A stretch of 64,000 bases of DNA, taken from NCBI RefSeq assembly GCF_026157105.1, contig NZ_JANPVQ010000001.1:1853501-1917500 (forward strand). Direction: 5' to 3'. Source of the stretch: Sphingomicrobium marinum. GTDB lineage: Bacteria; Pseudomonadota; Alphaproteobacteria; Sphingomonadales; Sphingomonadaceae. The notes below the pieces were generated by a model. That model made no database searches, had not been told where the DNA came from, and saw only the letters and a program-made list of their open reading frames with translations. Shown here piece by piece: positions 40,045-49,842 of this stretch. Every line of letters starts with the position of its first letter. Position 1 is the first letter of the stretch. The position numbers and the translations under genes are program-made.

Positions 40045-42785
40045 CCGAGGCGCTCCAATGCGGCGCGCAGCCGCGAAGCCTCTTGTGAGCGCGAAGCATG
40101 GTCGGCGCGCGCTTTCTCGACTGCCTCGGGCTTGGCCCGTTCAACGAAGTTGGGGTTGTTAAGACGCCCGTCGAGGCTCTTCACTTCCTTCTCGGCGGCT
40201 TCGACTGCCTTGGCGAGGCGCCCGCGCTCGGCATCCAGGTCGATGGCGTCGGCCAGCGGCACGCAATAGCTCTTGCCCTGCACGACGACCTGCGCCGATC
40301 CGGCGGGCGCGGTGTCGATCTTCTCGCCCATGTCGGCTTTCGCCATGCGATCGAGCGAGGCGCCGCCCTTTGCCGCGCCATCCTCGAGCGGATGAAGCGT
40401 AAGGCGGCTCGACCAGGGAATGTTCAGTTCAGCCCGCAGCGCGCGGATCTCGCTGACCAGCGCGATGGCGGTCTCGACCTCGGCCTTGGCAGCCATGTCG
40501 ACTTCAGCGCGCGGCTCGGGCCACTTGGCGACGATCAACTCATAATCGCGCTTGCCCATCGCGCCCCACAGCTCTTCGGTGATGAAGGGCATGAAGGGGT
40601 GGAGCATGACCAGGATCTGGTCGAACGCCCACGCCGCGACCGCCTTGGTCTCATCGTCGATATCGCCCTTGATGAGCTCGAGGTACCAGTCGCAAAACGT
40701 GCCCCAGGCAAAACGGTAGATTGCGTCGGCCATGCCGTCGAAGCGTATTTCGTCAAACGCCTTTTCGAGACGGCCAAGCGTCTCGACGACTTCGCCGATG
40801 ATCCAGCGATTGACCGGCTTGGTCGCGGCGGGCGCACTGATCGTGTCGCTGCCGCCGATGCCGTTGGCTTGCAGGAATCGCGCGGCGTTCCAGATCTTGG
40901 TGCCGAAGTTGCGATAGCCCTCGACCCGCTTGTCGTCCATCTTGATGTCGCGGCCCTGGCTTTCCATTGCCGCCATGAAAAAGCGCAGCGCATCGGCTCC
41001 ATACTGGTCGATGAGGCCGAGCGGATCGACGACATTGCCCTTCGACTTGGACATTTTCTGCCCGTCGGCAGCGCGCACGAGACCATGCAAATAGAGCTTG
41101 GGCCACGGGTTCTCGCCCGTCAGCTGGCGCCCCATCATCATCATGCGCGCATCCCAGAAGAAGAGGATGTCGAAGCCCGAGACGAGCAGGTCATTGGGAT
41201 AGTGCTTTTTGAGAAGCTCGGTCTCTTCGGGCCAACCGAGCGTCGCGAAGGGCCACAGCGCCGAGGAGAACCACGTGTCGAGCACGTCTTCATCGCGCTT
41301 GAGCGCCACGCCCTCACCGGCCTGCGCCTGCGCTTCCTCTTCGGTCATGGCGACATAGACCTTGCCGTCGGCGTCATACCAGGCCGGGATGCGGTGACCC
41401 CACCATAGCTGGCGGCTCACGCACCAGGGCTGGATATTCTCCATCCAGTTGAAAAAAGTCTTTTCCCAGGTCTTGGGCACGATATCGATGTCGCCCTTCT
41501 TGACGGCCTCGATCGGCTTCTTCGCCAGCTCCTCGGCATTCACATACCACTGGTCGGTCAGCATCGGTTCGATCACCACGCCGCCGCGATCGCCAAAGGG
41601 CTGCATGATCATCTTGTCCTCGACCATGATCATATTGCCCTCGGCATCGATGTCCGCGACCACGCGCTTGCGCGCCTCGTAGCGGTCGAGCCCGCGATAT
41701 TCGTCGGGCACGAGGTTGAGGCTGTCGACTTCCTTGGCGTTGGTCTCGGCCCCCTTGGCGATCTCGACCGCGCGCGCTGCAGCCTCGGCATAGGGCGCGC
41801 CATCGGTGCGCATCGCCGCGACCTCGTCCATCAGGCGATACATCGGGATATTGTTGCGGCTGGCGACGCCATAATCGTTCTCGTCATGCGCGCCGGTGAT
41901 CTTGACCGCGCCCGAGCCGAAACCGGGATCGGGATAATCATCGGTGATGATCGGGATGAGGCGACGATGCTCCTTGGGCCCCACCGGGATTTCGCACAGC
42001 TTGCCTACGATGGGCGCATAGCGCTCGTCATCGGGATGCACCGCGACCGCGCCGTCGCCGAGCATCGTTTCGGGCCGCGTGGTGGCGATCGAAATATAGT
42101 CGCGCTCTTCAGTGAGCGTCACATTCCCATCCTCGTCCCTCTCGACGTAGGTGTAGGTCTCACCATCCTGCAGCGGATATTTGAAGTGCCACATGTGGCC
42201 CGCGACTTCCTCATTCTCGACCTCGAGATCGGAAATGGCGGTCTTCAGCTTGGGATCCCAATTGACCAGCCGCTTGTCGCGGTAGATCAGGCCCTCATTG
42301 TAAAGGTCGACAAAGACCTTGAGCACCGCTTCGGAAAAGTGCGGGTCCATGGTGAACTGCTCGCGGCTCCAGTCCATCGAGCAGCCGAGGCGGCGCAGCT
42401 GGCGCGTGATCGTGCCCCCGCTCTCTTCCTTCCATTCCCAGACCTTCTTGACGAAGTCCTCGCGCGAATAATTGGTGCGCTTGTCCTGGTTGGCTTCCAT
42501 CTGCCGCTCGACCACCATCTGCGTGGCGATGCCAGCATGATCGACGCCCACGACCCACAGCGCATCCTTGCCGCGCAGCCGCTCGTATCGGATCATGATG
42601 TCCTGCAGCGTATTATCGAGCGCGTGCCCGATATGGAGGCTGCCCGTGACGTTGGGCGGCGGGTTGACTATGGTATAGGACTCGGCGCCGGGCCGCTCAG
42701 GGCGGAACAGGCCGTTATCTTCCCAATGCTGGTACCACTTGGCCTCGATGGCCTTGGGCTCGAATGTCTTCGCGAGTTCGCTCAT
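40041..42785 (-). CDS. valS: Valyl-tRNA synthetase
   Basis: ValRS, 914 residues. Class I signatures HIGHAL (in [15 protein letters not shown]) and KMSKSKGN, the editing CP1 domain with [10 protein letters not shown], the anticodon-binding helical domain (about 640-800), and the C-terminal coiled-coil arm (about 850-914, [20 protein letters not shown]) are complete. Slightly shorter than E. coli ValS (951). In alphaproteobacteria valS normally follows tolC and the popZ-like gene; here an S9 peptidase lies between. The stop overlaps hemB. Confidence 0.97.
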   Translation of the reverse strand: MSELAKTFEPKAIEAKWYQHWEDNGLFRPERPGAESYTIVNPPPNVTGSLHIGHALDNTLQDIMIRYERLRGKDALWVVGVDHAGIATQMVVERQMEANQDKRTNYSREDFVKKVWEWKEESGGTITRQLRRLGCSMDWSREQFTMDPHFSEAVLKVFVDLYNEGLIYRDKRLVNWDPKLKTAISDLEVENEEVAGHMWHFKYPLQDGETYTYVERDEDGNVTLTEERDYISIATTRPETMLGDGAVAVHPDDERYAPIVGKLCEIPVGPKEHRRLIPIITDDYPDPGFGSGAVKITGAHDENDYGVASRNNIPMYRLMDEVAAMRTDGAPYAEAAARAVEIAKGAETNAKEVDSLNLVPDEYRGLDRYEARKRVVADIDAEGNMIMVEDKMIMQPFGDRGGVVIEPMLTDQWYVNAEELAKKPIEAVKKGDIDIVPKTWEKTFFNWMENIQPWCVSRQLWWGHRIPAWYDADGKVYVAMTEEEAQAQAGEGVALKRDEDVLDTWFSSALWPFATLGWPEETELLKKHYPNDLLVSGFDILFFWDARMMMMGRQLTGENPWPKLYLHGLVRAADGQKMSKSKGNVVDPLGLIDQYGADALRFFMAAMESQGRDIKMDDKRVEGYRNFGTKIWNAARFLQANGIGGSDTISAPAATKPVNRWIIGEVVETLGRLEKAFDEIRFDGMADAIYRFAWGTFCDWYLELIKGDIDDETKAVAAWAFDQILVMLHPFMPFITEELWGAMGKRDYELIVAKWPEPRAEVDMAAKAEVETAIALVSEIRALRAELNIPWSSRLTLHPLEDGAAKGGASLDRMAKADMGEKIDTAPAGSAQVVVQGKSYCVPLADAIDLDAERGRLAKAVEAAEKEVKSLDGRLNNPNFVERAKPEAVEKARADHASRSQEASRLRAALERLG

Positions 42786-42822
42786 GCAACATCGCCTAGA
42801 GACCTAGGCGAGCGGCTTCAAG

Positions 42823-44892
42823 CTACTCCATCGTGTCGAGGCTGCGATCGGGGCCGTCTTCCTTGGTCCAGTGGTCCATCCAGTCATGCACTTCCTGATG
42901 CCAGCGGATCGAGTTGGCACCGTTGAGAACCCAGTGATTTTCATCGGGGAAGACCAGCAGCTTGGAGGGAACATCGCGCTCCTGGAGCGCGGTAAAGGCG
43001 CCCAGCCCTTGGCTATAGGGCACGCGGTAGTCGCGCAGCCCCAAGACGACGAGCATCGGGGTCTTCCAGTTCTCGACATAATTGACCGGGTTCCACCTTT
43101 CATAGGTCTCGCTGGCCTCGGCATAGCTGCCCCCCATGTCCCAGCGCGGGAACCACAATTCCTCGGTCGAATAATAGAAGCTGCGCATGTCGAAGAGGCC
43201 ATTATGGTTGATCAGGCAGTCGAAGCGGTCGGGCCAGTTCCCTTCGATCCAGTTCATCATGTAGCCGCCATAGGACGCGCCGAGCGCACAGATGCGATCG
43301 CCCGCAAGCTGGTCATCCTGCTCCAGCGCATGGGAAAGGCCGAGCTTGAGGTCTTCCAGCGGCTTGCCGCCCCAGTCCTTGTTGATGCTGTCGACGAAGT
43401 CCTGCCCGTATCCGGTACTGCCATGGAAATCGACCGACACGACCGCATAGCGCCCGCCCGACAATGCGCGGGGGTTCCAGCGGGTCGACCAGCTGTTGCC
43501 GAAGCTGCCCTGCGGCCCGCCGTGGACGACGAACGCGATCGGCAATTCGCCCTCCGCTTCAGCGGGCTTGAGCGTGAAGCCCCAGACCGTGTCACCGTCA
43601 GCGCCGTCGAACGAGAATTTCTCGAATCGTACGGGATCGAGCTCGTCGAGCACGTCGCGGTTGAGATCGGTAAGCCGCGTCACTTCATCGCCATCTTTCA
43701 GGAACAGATCGATCGGCTCGACGATGCTGTTGAGCGTGTAGATCAGGCGCCCATCACGCATCGGGATTGCGCCGCCCGCATTGCCGCGCATGGTGAGCGC
43801 GGTGCGTTCGCCAGTCGCGACCTCGACGCGGTAGAGCGGATGTTCCATCACCTCGCCCACACCCACGATCAGCGCGCTGCCATCGGGGGTCCAGGTCAGC
43901 GATCCGATGCTGGTATCCCAATCTCCGGTCAGCGCATGGACCTCGCCCGTGGCCAGGTTGCGGAGGTGGAGGACACGCCGATCGCTTTCGTAATCGGGCC
44001 GCGCCATCGCGACATAGGCGAGCGTCTGCCCGTCGGGCGAAACCGTGGGCTGGTTATCGTAGGCCGGATTGTTCGACGTGAGGTTATACGGCGCCATCGC
44101 GCCGTCGATCGGCGAGTAGTAAATGTCGAGATTGTACGAGGTCGGTTCGTCATTGCCGCCGGTGCGCTGCGAGAAATAAACCGCCTCGCCGCCCGGCGCG
44201 ATGCTGATTTCTTCGCTGCCGCCGAACGGCTTGGACGGCGTGTTGCCGGTTAGACCGCGATCGAGCGGCTGCCCGCCGACCATCTTGCCCCCTTGGATCC
44301 GGTAACCGAACAGCCGCGATTTCGTACCCGGCGTTACCCACGTGTCCCAGTGGCGCACGAAGATCTCGTCATATTCGAGCGCATTGTCCGCGCTCGCGGA
44401 CTCGGGTTTGACGTTGGCGCATTCGAAGTCCGCGCAATCGAGATGGCGCGATGCGATCAGCACCACGCTGGCCGCGTTGGGAGCAAGCACGAAATCATCG
44501 ATACTGCCGCCGCCAAGGTCGCTCACCTGTTCCACCGTGCCGTCTGGCAGCAGCCGCTTGATCTGGTCGCTGCCCGTCGAGCCCGAAATGAACCAGATCG
44601 CACCGTCGGCACCAAAGCGCGCCGAACGGCCTTCCAATTCCTTGAGCGCATCGACCGGCAATGCCGTGCCCGTAACGAGCGAGTGGACGTAGTAGGTCGA
44701 ACTGCGCGACGCATGGTCTTCGCTCGCTTCGCTGACCGAGTAGAGAACCACGTCCTCGTCGGGTGACAGCGAGACGCCGCCAAGCCGCTTCATTTCGACG
44801 AGATCCTGCGCTGTCAGCGGCCGCGCCTCGGCGGCGAAGGGCGTGAGGGCAGTGGCGGCGGCGAGCGCGGTCAGCGCGAGGATATTTCTCAT
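42823..44892 (-). CDS. Secreted S9 family (acylaminoacyl/dipeptidyl) peptidase
   Basis: 689 residues. Signal peptide MRNILALTALAAATALTPFAAEA, then a seven-bladed beta-propeller with WD40-like/PD40 patterns (about 30-430; e.g. NQPTVSPDGQTLAYV, GSLTWTPDGSALIV) and a C-terminal alpha/beta hydrolase domain with nucleophile in GASYGGYMMN, Asp in LGLRDYRVPY and His in DENHWVLN. It hydrolyses short peptides in the periplasm. It starts 37 nt after the popZ-like gene and ends 37 nt before valS, so it appears to be inserted in that operon. Confidence 0.92.
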   Translation of the reverse strand: MRNILALTALAAATALTPFAAEARPLTAQDLVEMKRLGGVSLSPDEDVVLYSVSEASEDHASRSSTYYVHSLVTGTALPVDALKELEGRSARFGADGAIWFISGSTGSDQIKRLLPDGTVEQVSDLGGGSIDDFVLAPNAASVVLIASRHLDCADFECANVKPESASADNALEYDEIFVRHWDTWVTPGTKSRLFGYRIQGGKMVGGQPLDRGLTGNTPSKPFGGSEEISIAPGGEAVYFSQRTGGNDEPTSYNLDIYYSPIDGAMAPYNLTSNNPAYDNQPTVSPDGQTLAYVAMARPDYESDRRVLHLRNLATGEVHALTGDWDTSIGSLTWTPDGSALIVGVGEVMEHPLYRVEVATGERTALTMRGNAGGAIPMRDGRLIYTLNSIVEPIDLFLKDGDEVTRLTDLNRDVLDELDPVRFEKFSFDGADGDTVWGFTLKPAEAEGELPIAFVVHGGPQGSFGNSWSTRWNPRALSGGRYAVVSVDFHGSTGYGQDFVDSINKDWGGKPLEDLKLGLSHALEQDDQLAGDRICALGASYGGYMMNWIEGNWPDRFDCLINHNGLFDMRSFYYSTEELWFPRWDMGGSYAEASETYERWNPVNYVENWKTPMLVVLGLRDYRVPYSQGLGAFTALQERDVPSKLLVFPDENHWVLNGANSIRWHQEVHDWMDHWTKEDGPDRSLDTME

Positions 44893-44929
44893 GAGAAGCG
44901 GTGTAACACCGCTCGGACGCGCGGAAAAG

Positions 44930-45358
44930 CTAGAGCTTGCGGCCCGTGATCCGGCTGATTTCGGCCTTCACCTGCGCTTCGATAATGCTCGGCAGCTTTT
45001 CGTCGAGATACTGCTTGAGCATCGGGCGCAGCATGTCGCGGATCATCTCTTCGAGCGGATTGCCCGCCGCGGCCGCCGGGTTTTTGGCGGTGACTTCTTC
45101 AAGTTCGTCGAAGGCGCCCTTGCTGCTAGCCGCCGCGTCTTCCGCCATGAGGCTTGCTGGCGGCACCGCAGGCTCGTGCCCCGTCCCGTCCTGCGGCTCC
45201 TCGACCATGGTTTCGTCGAGTTCGAGGACATCGTCGCCATCGCCGTCCTTGCCGCCGCCCTTGGGCGCAAGAAATTCCTTCTCTTCCGCGATCACCTTTT
45301 TGATCGAGGCGAGAATCTCATCCATCGAGGGTTGGTTCGGGCCAGCCATGGCCTGCAT
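44930..45358 (-). CDS. popZ: DUF2497 / PopZ-like polar organising protein
   Basis: 142 residues. The N-terminal helix PSMDEILASIKKVIAEE, a long acidic Gly/Asp/Glu/Ala-rich middle and the C-terminal helices NPLEEMIRDMLRPMLKQYLDEKLPSIIEAQVKAEI match the DUF2497/PopZ family, whose Caulobacter member forms the polar matrix that anchors ParB-origin complexes. The intrinsically disordered acidic centre is the expected architecture. The frame is open further upstream inside tolC; ATG 45358, 8 nt after the tolC stop, or ATG 45349 are both possible starts. Confidence 0.85.
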   Translation of the reverse strand: MQAMAGPNQPSMDEILASIKKVIAEEKEFLAPKGGGKDGDGDDVLELDETMVEEPQDGTGHEPAVPPASLMAEDAAASSKGAFDELEEVTAKNPAAAAGNPLEEMIRDMLRPMLKQYLDEKLPSIIEAQVKAEISRITGRKL

Positions 45359-45366
45359 ATTGCGTA

Positions 45367-46848
45367 TTACGGACGCTCTGTCACGTCTTCGAGCAGTTCC
45401 GCGTCGACGACCGGATTTGCCGGTTGCTCGGTAGGCTGCACGGTGCGCGTGGAATTGAGCATGTTTTGCTCGCCGCCCGACCAATCCCACCACGTGTTGG
45501 AGACGTTGCGGTAATTCCCCAGCGGATCGTAGAGCGGGCCGCCGTCCAGCCCGAGATCATCGGCTTCGGCCTGCCCCATCGCGTTCAAAAGCTGGAAACC
45601 CGTCACGTAAGCGTTGCGCCGCGCCGTCACCAAATCGACCTGGCTTTGCAGCGCCTCCTGCTCGGCATCGAGCACGAACAGCACCGACCGGTTTCCGATC
45701 GAACGTTCGAGCCGGGCGCCCTCGAGCGCCAGCGCATTGGCCTGCACTGCAACTTCGTTGGCCTCGATCGCGCGCAAGGCGGCCTCATGGCGAGCAAAGG
45801 CGGAGCGCGCGTTGGAGATCACCGCGCGCTCGGTAGCGATCAACTGTTCATAGGCCTGGCCCTCGAGCGCTCGGGCACGGGCCACGCGGGCCGACGGCAG
45901 GCCGCCCTGAAACAGCGGAATACGCGCCGAGACACCGACGCCGGTGGACGTCGCCGTGCGCGGGTTGCTTTGATCGGTGAAGGGATTGCCGCCGACATCC
46001 CCCGCCAGCGTATTCAGATATTGGCCGTTGGCATTTGCCGTGAGCGTCGGGAGACGCGTGCCCATCGCCGAGCCGACGTCATAGCCCGCCGCTTCAGCCT
46101 GTCGTGCGAAGGCAATGAGGTCGGGATTGTCGGCCAACGCGATCTGAACGGCCTGATCGGCGGTTTCGGGCAACGGCGGCAGCGGCGGCGGCGGCGCAAG
46201 CTCGCCAGGCACAGAACCGATCACGCGGCGGTAATTCTCTTCGGACGCCTCGAGATTGCCGATCGCCGTGGCGAGACGCGATTCAGCGAGGCGCAGGCGC
46301 GCTTCGGATTGCGCCACGTCGGTGCGCGTCACGTCGCCAATCTCGAAGCGGGCACTATTGGCTTCAAAATTGGTGCCAAGGACGTCGACCTGGTTCTGGT
46401 TGAGCGCCACGACCGCGCGGTCGCGGATGACATCCATGTAGGCGCTGACCGCTTCGACGAAGATATCGCCTTCAACCGCGCGCAGCGTCGCGCGTCCGGC
46501 TTCGACGCGTTCCTTGGCAGCCTTGATGTCGTTGCGCACCGTTCCGCCCTGGAAAATCGGCATGTTGAGATCGACGCGGCCGTTGAGGAACGGTCCCTGA
46601 CTGGTGCGCTGGAATACGCCCGACTGCGAAATATCGCGGGTCACGCTGACCGTACCGGTTACCGTGGGCCGCCCCCCGGCACGAGCAATCTCGACCAGCG
46701 CGTCGGTCGCCTTAAGCGACTCCCGCTGGCCGGTCAGCACCGGGTTCGTCGTATAGGCTTCGACCAGCGCTTCGCGCAGCGTGTCGGCTTGCGCGGGAGC
46801 GAAAACCAGCGCGGCCGCTGCCGTTCCGACGAGAAGTTTGCTGGCCAT
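45367..46848 (-). CDS. tolC: TolC family outer-membrane efflux protein
   Basis: 493 residues. Signal peptide (cleavage after VFAPAQA) and two OEP repeats of long helices (AAKERVEAGRATLRAVEGD; QVDVLGTNFEANSARFEIGDVTRTDVAQSEARL; ARHEAALRAIEANEVAVQANALALEGARLERSIG in two 20-residue-or-shorter blocks) give the TolC trimeric channel-tunnel fold. The protein works with type I secretion or RND pumps. It is the second gene of a PCMT-like/tolC/popZ unit driven by a promoter before the PCMT-like gene. Confidence 0.94.
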   Translation of the reverse strand: MASKLLVGTAAAALVFAPAQADTLREALVEAYTTNPVLTGQRESLKATDALVEIARAGGRPTVTGTVSVTRDISQSGVFQRTSQGPFLNGRVDLNMPIFQGGTVRNDIKAAKERVEAGRATLRAVEGDIFVEAVSAYMDVIRDRAVVALNQNQVDVLGTNFEANSARFEIGDVTRTDVAQSEARLRLAESRLATAIGNLEASEENYRRVIGSVPGELAPPPPLPPLPETADQAVQIALADNPDLIAFARQAEAAGYDVGSAMGTRLPTLTANANGQYLNTLAGDVGGNPFTDQSNPRTATSTGVGVSARIPLFQGGLPSARVARARALEGQAYEQLIATERAVISNARSAFARHEAALRAIEANEVAVQANALALEGARLERSIGNRSVLFVLDAEQEALQSQVDLVTARRNAYVTGFQLLNAMGQAEADDLGLDGGPLYDPLGNYRNVSNTWWDWSGGEQNMLNSTRTVQPTEQPANPVVDAELLEDVTERP

Positions 46849-46871
46849 AGTCGAAAGCTCCGAAATACTAG

Positions 46872-47444
46872 CTAGAACGTGAAGGCGGGCTTGCGCGAGA
46901 ACTGGTCGAGTACCGGCACCTGCACATCGGTAAACGGATCGAGTGCAACGCTGCCGCCTGCTTTTCGCGCGACGGCCAGGCGGGTCACGCCCTGGTCGAC
47001 TACGCCCGATGCGATGATGCCGCCATCGGCAAGTTGGTCGGCGATTGCCTGCGGCAGTTCTTCGATCGCGCCCAGGATCAGGATGGCATCATAGGGCGCA
47101 TCCTTGGATTTGCCCGCGGTCAGCTTGGCCCCGGTCACGGTGGTCGCCTCGACACCCAGTTCGATGGCCAGCGCCTTGGCATAATCGGCGCCGGGGCCGA
47201 TAATCAGCAGCGATTGCCCGGCTTCGAGCTGCAGCGCCTGCATCAGCAGACCGAGCGCGGCCGGTGCCATCAGCGCGCCGTCGTCGGTCGGGATCGAGCG
47301 ATCGCGGTACGCGAGGACCTTGAGCCCTTCGGGCAGGAAAGCTTCGCGATCCACGGCGCGAAAGGCGGCAATCAGTTTGCGGTCGCTCACGCCCACCGGG
47401 CGCAGCTGGCTATCGATCATGACGTTACGAGCGGTATCGCTCAT
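46872..47444 (-). CDS. Protein-L-isoaspartate O-methyltransferase-like protein (degenerate SAM site)
   Basis: 190 residues of the PCMT fold: MSDTARNVMIDSQLRPVGV start, then AFRAVDREAFLPE, typical of the family. The SAM motif I is LLIIGPGADYAKALA instead of the family's (E)IGTGSGY, and the strand-2 acidic residue that binds ribose is not visible (TTVTGAKL), so methyl transfer may be lost. This version is always found in front of tolC in alphaproteobacteria. The frame is open to 47480, but that ATG lies in the predicted -10 box; ATG 47444 with upstream AGGA/GGGG is the start. Confidence 0.85.
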   Translation of the reverse strand: MSDTARNVMIDSQLRPVGVSDRKLIAAFRAVDREAFLPEGLKVLAYRDRSIPTDDGALMAPAALGLLMQALQLEAGQSLLIIGPGADYAKALAIELGVEATTVTGAKLTAGKSKDAPYDAILILGAIEELPQAIADQLADGGIIASGVVDQGVTRLAVARKAGGSVALDPFTDVQVPVLDQFSRKPAFTF

Positions 47445-47477
47445 GGCCCCAAATTCCTCTACTTGCGTATCAGCTGT

Positions 47478-47506
47478 CATATGACACTAACACAGCTATG
47501 GTTCAA
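47478..47506 (-). promoter_or_regulatory. Promoter of the PCMT-like/tolC/popZ operon
   Basis: Minus strand: TTGAAC (47506-47501), 17-nt spacer, CATATG (47483-47478). Transcription would start near 47471, giving a leader of roughly 27 nt before ATG 47444. The same TTGAAC -35 occurs at the rpoB promoter. Confidence 0.55.
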
Positions 47507-47582
47507 CCGTCCCTAGCCTCTGGTTAGCACGACTTCCAGCACGGATCGCCGCCATTCGTCGAAAGCTGGGACGGCTTTGTCG

Positions 47583-47611
47583 TTGACACGGGCGCGCGTG
47601 AACGACAATAG
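47583..47611 (+). promoter_or_regulatory. Promoter of tRNA-Cys
   Basis: TTGACA (47583-47588), 17-nt spacer, CAATAG (47606-47611). The -35 region GTTGACACGGGCGC is identical to that of tRNA-Gln over 14 nt. Confidence 0.65.
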
Positions 47612-47629
47612 CCTGCCCTCACCACGCGA

Positions 47630-47703
47630 GGCCCGATGGCGGAGTGGTTACGCAGAGGACTGCAAATCCTTGCACGCCGGTTCGATTCCGGCTCGGGCCT
47701 CCA
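47630..47703 (+). tRNA. tRNA-Cys (anticodon GCA)
   Basis: Acceptor GGCCCGA (47630-47636) with TCGGGCC (47693-47699), D arm GGCGGAGTGGTTACGC, anticodon stem AGGA/TCCT with loop CTGCAAA giving GCA, T arm GCCGGTTCGATTCCGGC, discriminator T and encoded CCA (47701-47703). Confidence 0.96.
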
Positions 47704-47771
47704 CTTTTCGTCGCCAAATGGTCATACAGCCTGCATAAGCGTGGCTCATCCGCGCCTGCACAGGGAATCAC

Positions 47772-49364
47772 ATGACCAGCGACTTCAACCGCCGCCTCGA
47801 ACTTTCACGCCGCCATGCCTTGAAAATGTTTGGGGCCAGCGCCGTCACCGGCCTTGCAATGGTCAGCAGCACGCGCGCCATCGCGCACCCCACCTTCACG
47901 CGCTATCCCTTCCGGCTCGGCATTGCATCGGGCGATCCGTCCCCCGACGGTTTTGTCATCTGGACACGTCTCGCACCCGATCCCTTCGCCGAAGACTACG
48001 GCATGCCGATGCAGGCGGTCGAAGTCGGTTATGAAGTCGCCGAAGATCGCGGTTTCCAGACGATCGTGCGCCAGGGCACGGCATTGGCCCGGCCCGAACT
48101 CGGCCATTCGCTCCATGTCGAACTGTCGGGGCTTAATCCGGGGCGCGAATATTTCTATCGCTTCAACGCGGGCGACGAGCGCACCTATCGCGGCCGCGCC
48201 ATGACGACGCCCGCGCCCGGCGCGCCAGTCGCCAGCCTCAAGTTCGCCGTCGCGGGCTGCCAGAATTACGAAGAAGGCTATTACACCGCCTATCGCCACC
48301 TGGCGAACGAGAACCCCGACTTCGTCTATTGCTACGGTGACTATATCTACGAATATCGCGATGCGCCCGTGCGCCCCTGGCAGGGCCCGGTCGCCAGCGT
48401 TCGCCAGCATCACGGTAACGAGATCTATTCGATCGGCGATTATCGCCGTCGTTATGCCCAGTACAAGATGGACATCGACCTCCAGCGCGCCCATGCCGCT
48501 GCGCCGTGGCTGGTGGTCTGGGACGATCACGAGATCGATAATAACTGGGTCGGCAATATCGACGAGGACGGCACCGATCCGCGCTACTTCCGCCTGCGCC
48601 AGCAAATGGCGATGCAGGCCTATTACGAACATATGCCGCTGCGCATGGCGTCATTGCCGGTCGGCACGCAGATGCAGATCCACCGCCGCATGCAGTGGGG
48701 CAACCTTGCCGACATCAACCTGCTCGACACCCGCCAGTTCAGGACCGACCAGCCGTGCGACGATCGATATGGCAGCACCTGCGACGCGGTCGGCGATCGG
48801 CAGGCCGATGTCCTCGGTCGCCAGCAGCTAAGTTGGCTGATGGACAATATGCGCGGCTCCAAGGCCAACTGGCAGGTCATCGCCCAGCAGATCATGATGA
48901 TGGACCTTGATCGCAGGCCCGAGGAACCCGGCGTGCAGGTCAACACCGACAGCTGGGCCGGCTACCGCGTCCCGCGGCGCGAATTGCTCGACCGGATCGC
49001 GAGCAGCGGGCTCGACAGCACCATCGTCCTGACCGGCGACGAGCACCAGCACTTTGCCGGCGAACTTTATCGCGACGGCCAGCAGATGGACGGCGCGCCG
49101 ATCGCGACCGAATTCGTCGCGACGTCTATAAGTTCGGGTGGTGACGGCTATGAAATTCGTAACGACATGGTGCCGATCCGCGATGCCAACGAACAGTTGA
49201 AATATGTCAATTCGCAGCGCGGCTATCTGATCTGCGAGGTCACGCCGGAGGCATGGACCTCGCATCACCGTGTCGTCGACCGCATCTCCACGCACGGCGG
49301 TGCGGTGTCGACCGCTGCCAGCTTCCGTGTCGAACGCGGGCGCCCGGGCCTGATCCCCGCCTAA
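47772..49364 (+). CDS. phoD: Alkaline phosphatase D (Tat-exported PhoD)
   Basis: 530 residues; PhoD-type phosphodiesterase/phosphomonoesterase active in the periplasm. The N-terminus has a twin-arginine signal (ELSRRHALKMFGASAVTG). Mature part: an N-terminal beta domain (LGIASGDPSPDGFVIWTRL) and a metallophosphatase domain with FAVAGCQNYEEGYYTAYRHL, CYGDYIYEY (Asp), WDDHEIDNNWVG, LDTRQFRTDQ and TGDEHQHFAG, the residues that bind Ca/Fe in the family. It starts 68 nt after tRNA-Cys and may be read through from it. No Pho box was identified by eye. Confidence 0.94.
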   Translation: MTSDFNRRLELSRRHALKMFGASAVTGLAMVSSTRAIAHPTFTRYPFRLGIASGDPSPDGFVIWTRLAPDPFAEDYGMPMQAVEVGYEVAEDRGFQTIVRQGTALARPELGHSLHVELSGLNPGREYFYRFNAGDERTYRGRAMTTPAPGAPVASLKFAVAGCQNYEEGYYTAYRHLANENPDFVYCYGDYIYEYRDAPVRPWQGPVASVRQHHGNEIYSIGDYRRRYAQYKMDIDLQRAHAAAPWLVVWDDHEIDNNWVGNIDEDGTDPRYFRLRQQMAMQAYYEHMPLRMASLPVGTQMQIHRRMQWGNLADINLLDTRQFRTDQPCDDRYGSTCDAVGDRQADVLGRQQLSWLMDNMRGSKANWQVIAQQIMMMDLDRRPEEPGVQVNTDSWAGYRVPRRELLDRIASSGLDSTIVLTGDEHQHFAGELYRDGQQMDGAPIATEFVATSISSGGDGYEIRNDMVPIRDANEQLKYVNSQRGYLICEVTPEAWTSHHRVVDRISTHGGAVSTAASFRVERGRPGLIPA

Positions 49365-49407
49365 AGCCCCCTTGGCAGGACGCGATTGCGGCCCTAGGTC
49401 GCGCGCC

Positions 49408-49842
49408 ATGAAGAAGATTATCCTGCTGGCCGCTGCCGGCCTTGCTGCCTGCGGTGGTTCCGAACCCGAAGCGCGTGTCGCCATCGGCGACGGCTGGGCG
49501 CGCGCCACCACCGATGGCCAGCCGATGGGCGCCGCTTATCTGACAATCACCAACACGGGCGGCGTGCCTGTGACACTGACCGGCGCGTCGAGCCCGGTTG
49601 CCGCGGGAGTGGGCCTGCACGGCACCAACTATGACGACGGGATCGCGCGGATGCGGCCGATCCCGCAGATCGTGCTGGAGCCCGGCGAGCAGCACGCATT
49701 CGCGCCTGGCAGCGATCACCTGATGCTCGAAGGCCTGTCGGCACCGCTGAAAACCGGCAGCACCTTTCCGATCACGCTCGATTTCGAGACGATCCCCGAC
49801 CAGACGGTCGAGATCGCGGTAATCGATGCCGGGAGCCGCTAG
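49408..49842 (+). CDS. PCu(A)C copper chaperone (lipoprotein)
   Basis: 144 residues. Signal with lipobox LAAC (MKKIILLAAAGLAACGG), then a PCu(A)C/DUF461 domain. The copper ligands keep the family spacing: His in GLHGTNYDD, Met in IARMRPIP, and His and Met in SDHLMLEGL; the first HxM pair is reduced to a lone His. It delivers Cu(I) to the CuA or CuB centre of cytochrome c oxidase together with SCO1, which starts immediately after its stop. The frame opens at 49372 but ATG 49408 starts the signal. Confidence 0.88.
   Translation: MKKIILLAAAGLAACGGSEPEARVAIGDGWARATTDGQPMGAAYLTITNTGGVPVTLTGASSPVAAGVGLHGTNYDDGIARMRPIPQIVLEPGEQHAFAPGSDHLMLEGLSAPLKTGSTFPITLDFETIPDQTVEIAVIDAGSR

Noticed and set aside
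47630-47703. Genomic island inserted at tRNA-Cys
   Set aside because: No integrase, direct repeat of the tRNA end or composition change follows; the downstream phoD looks native.
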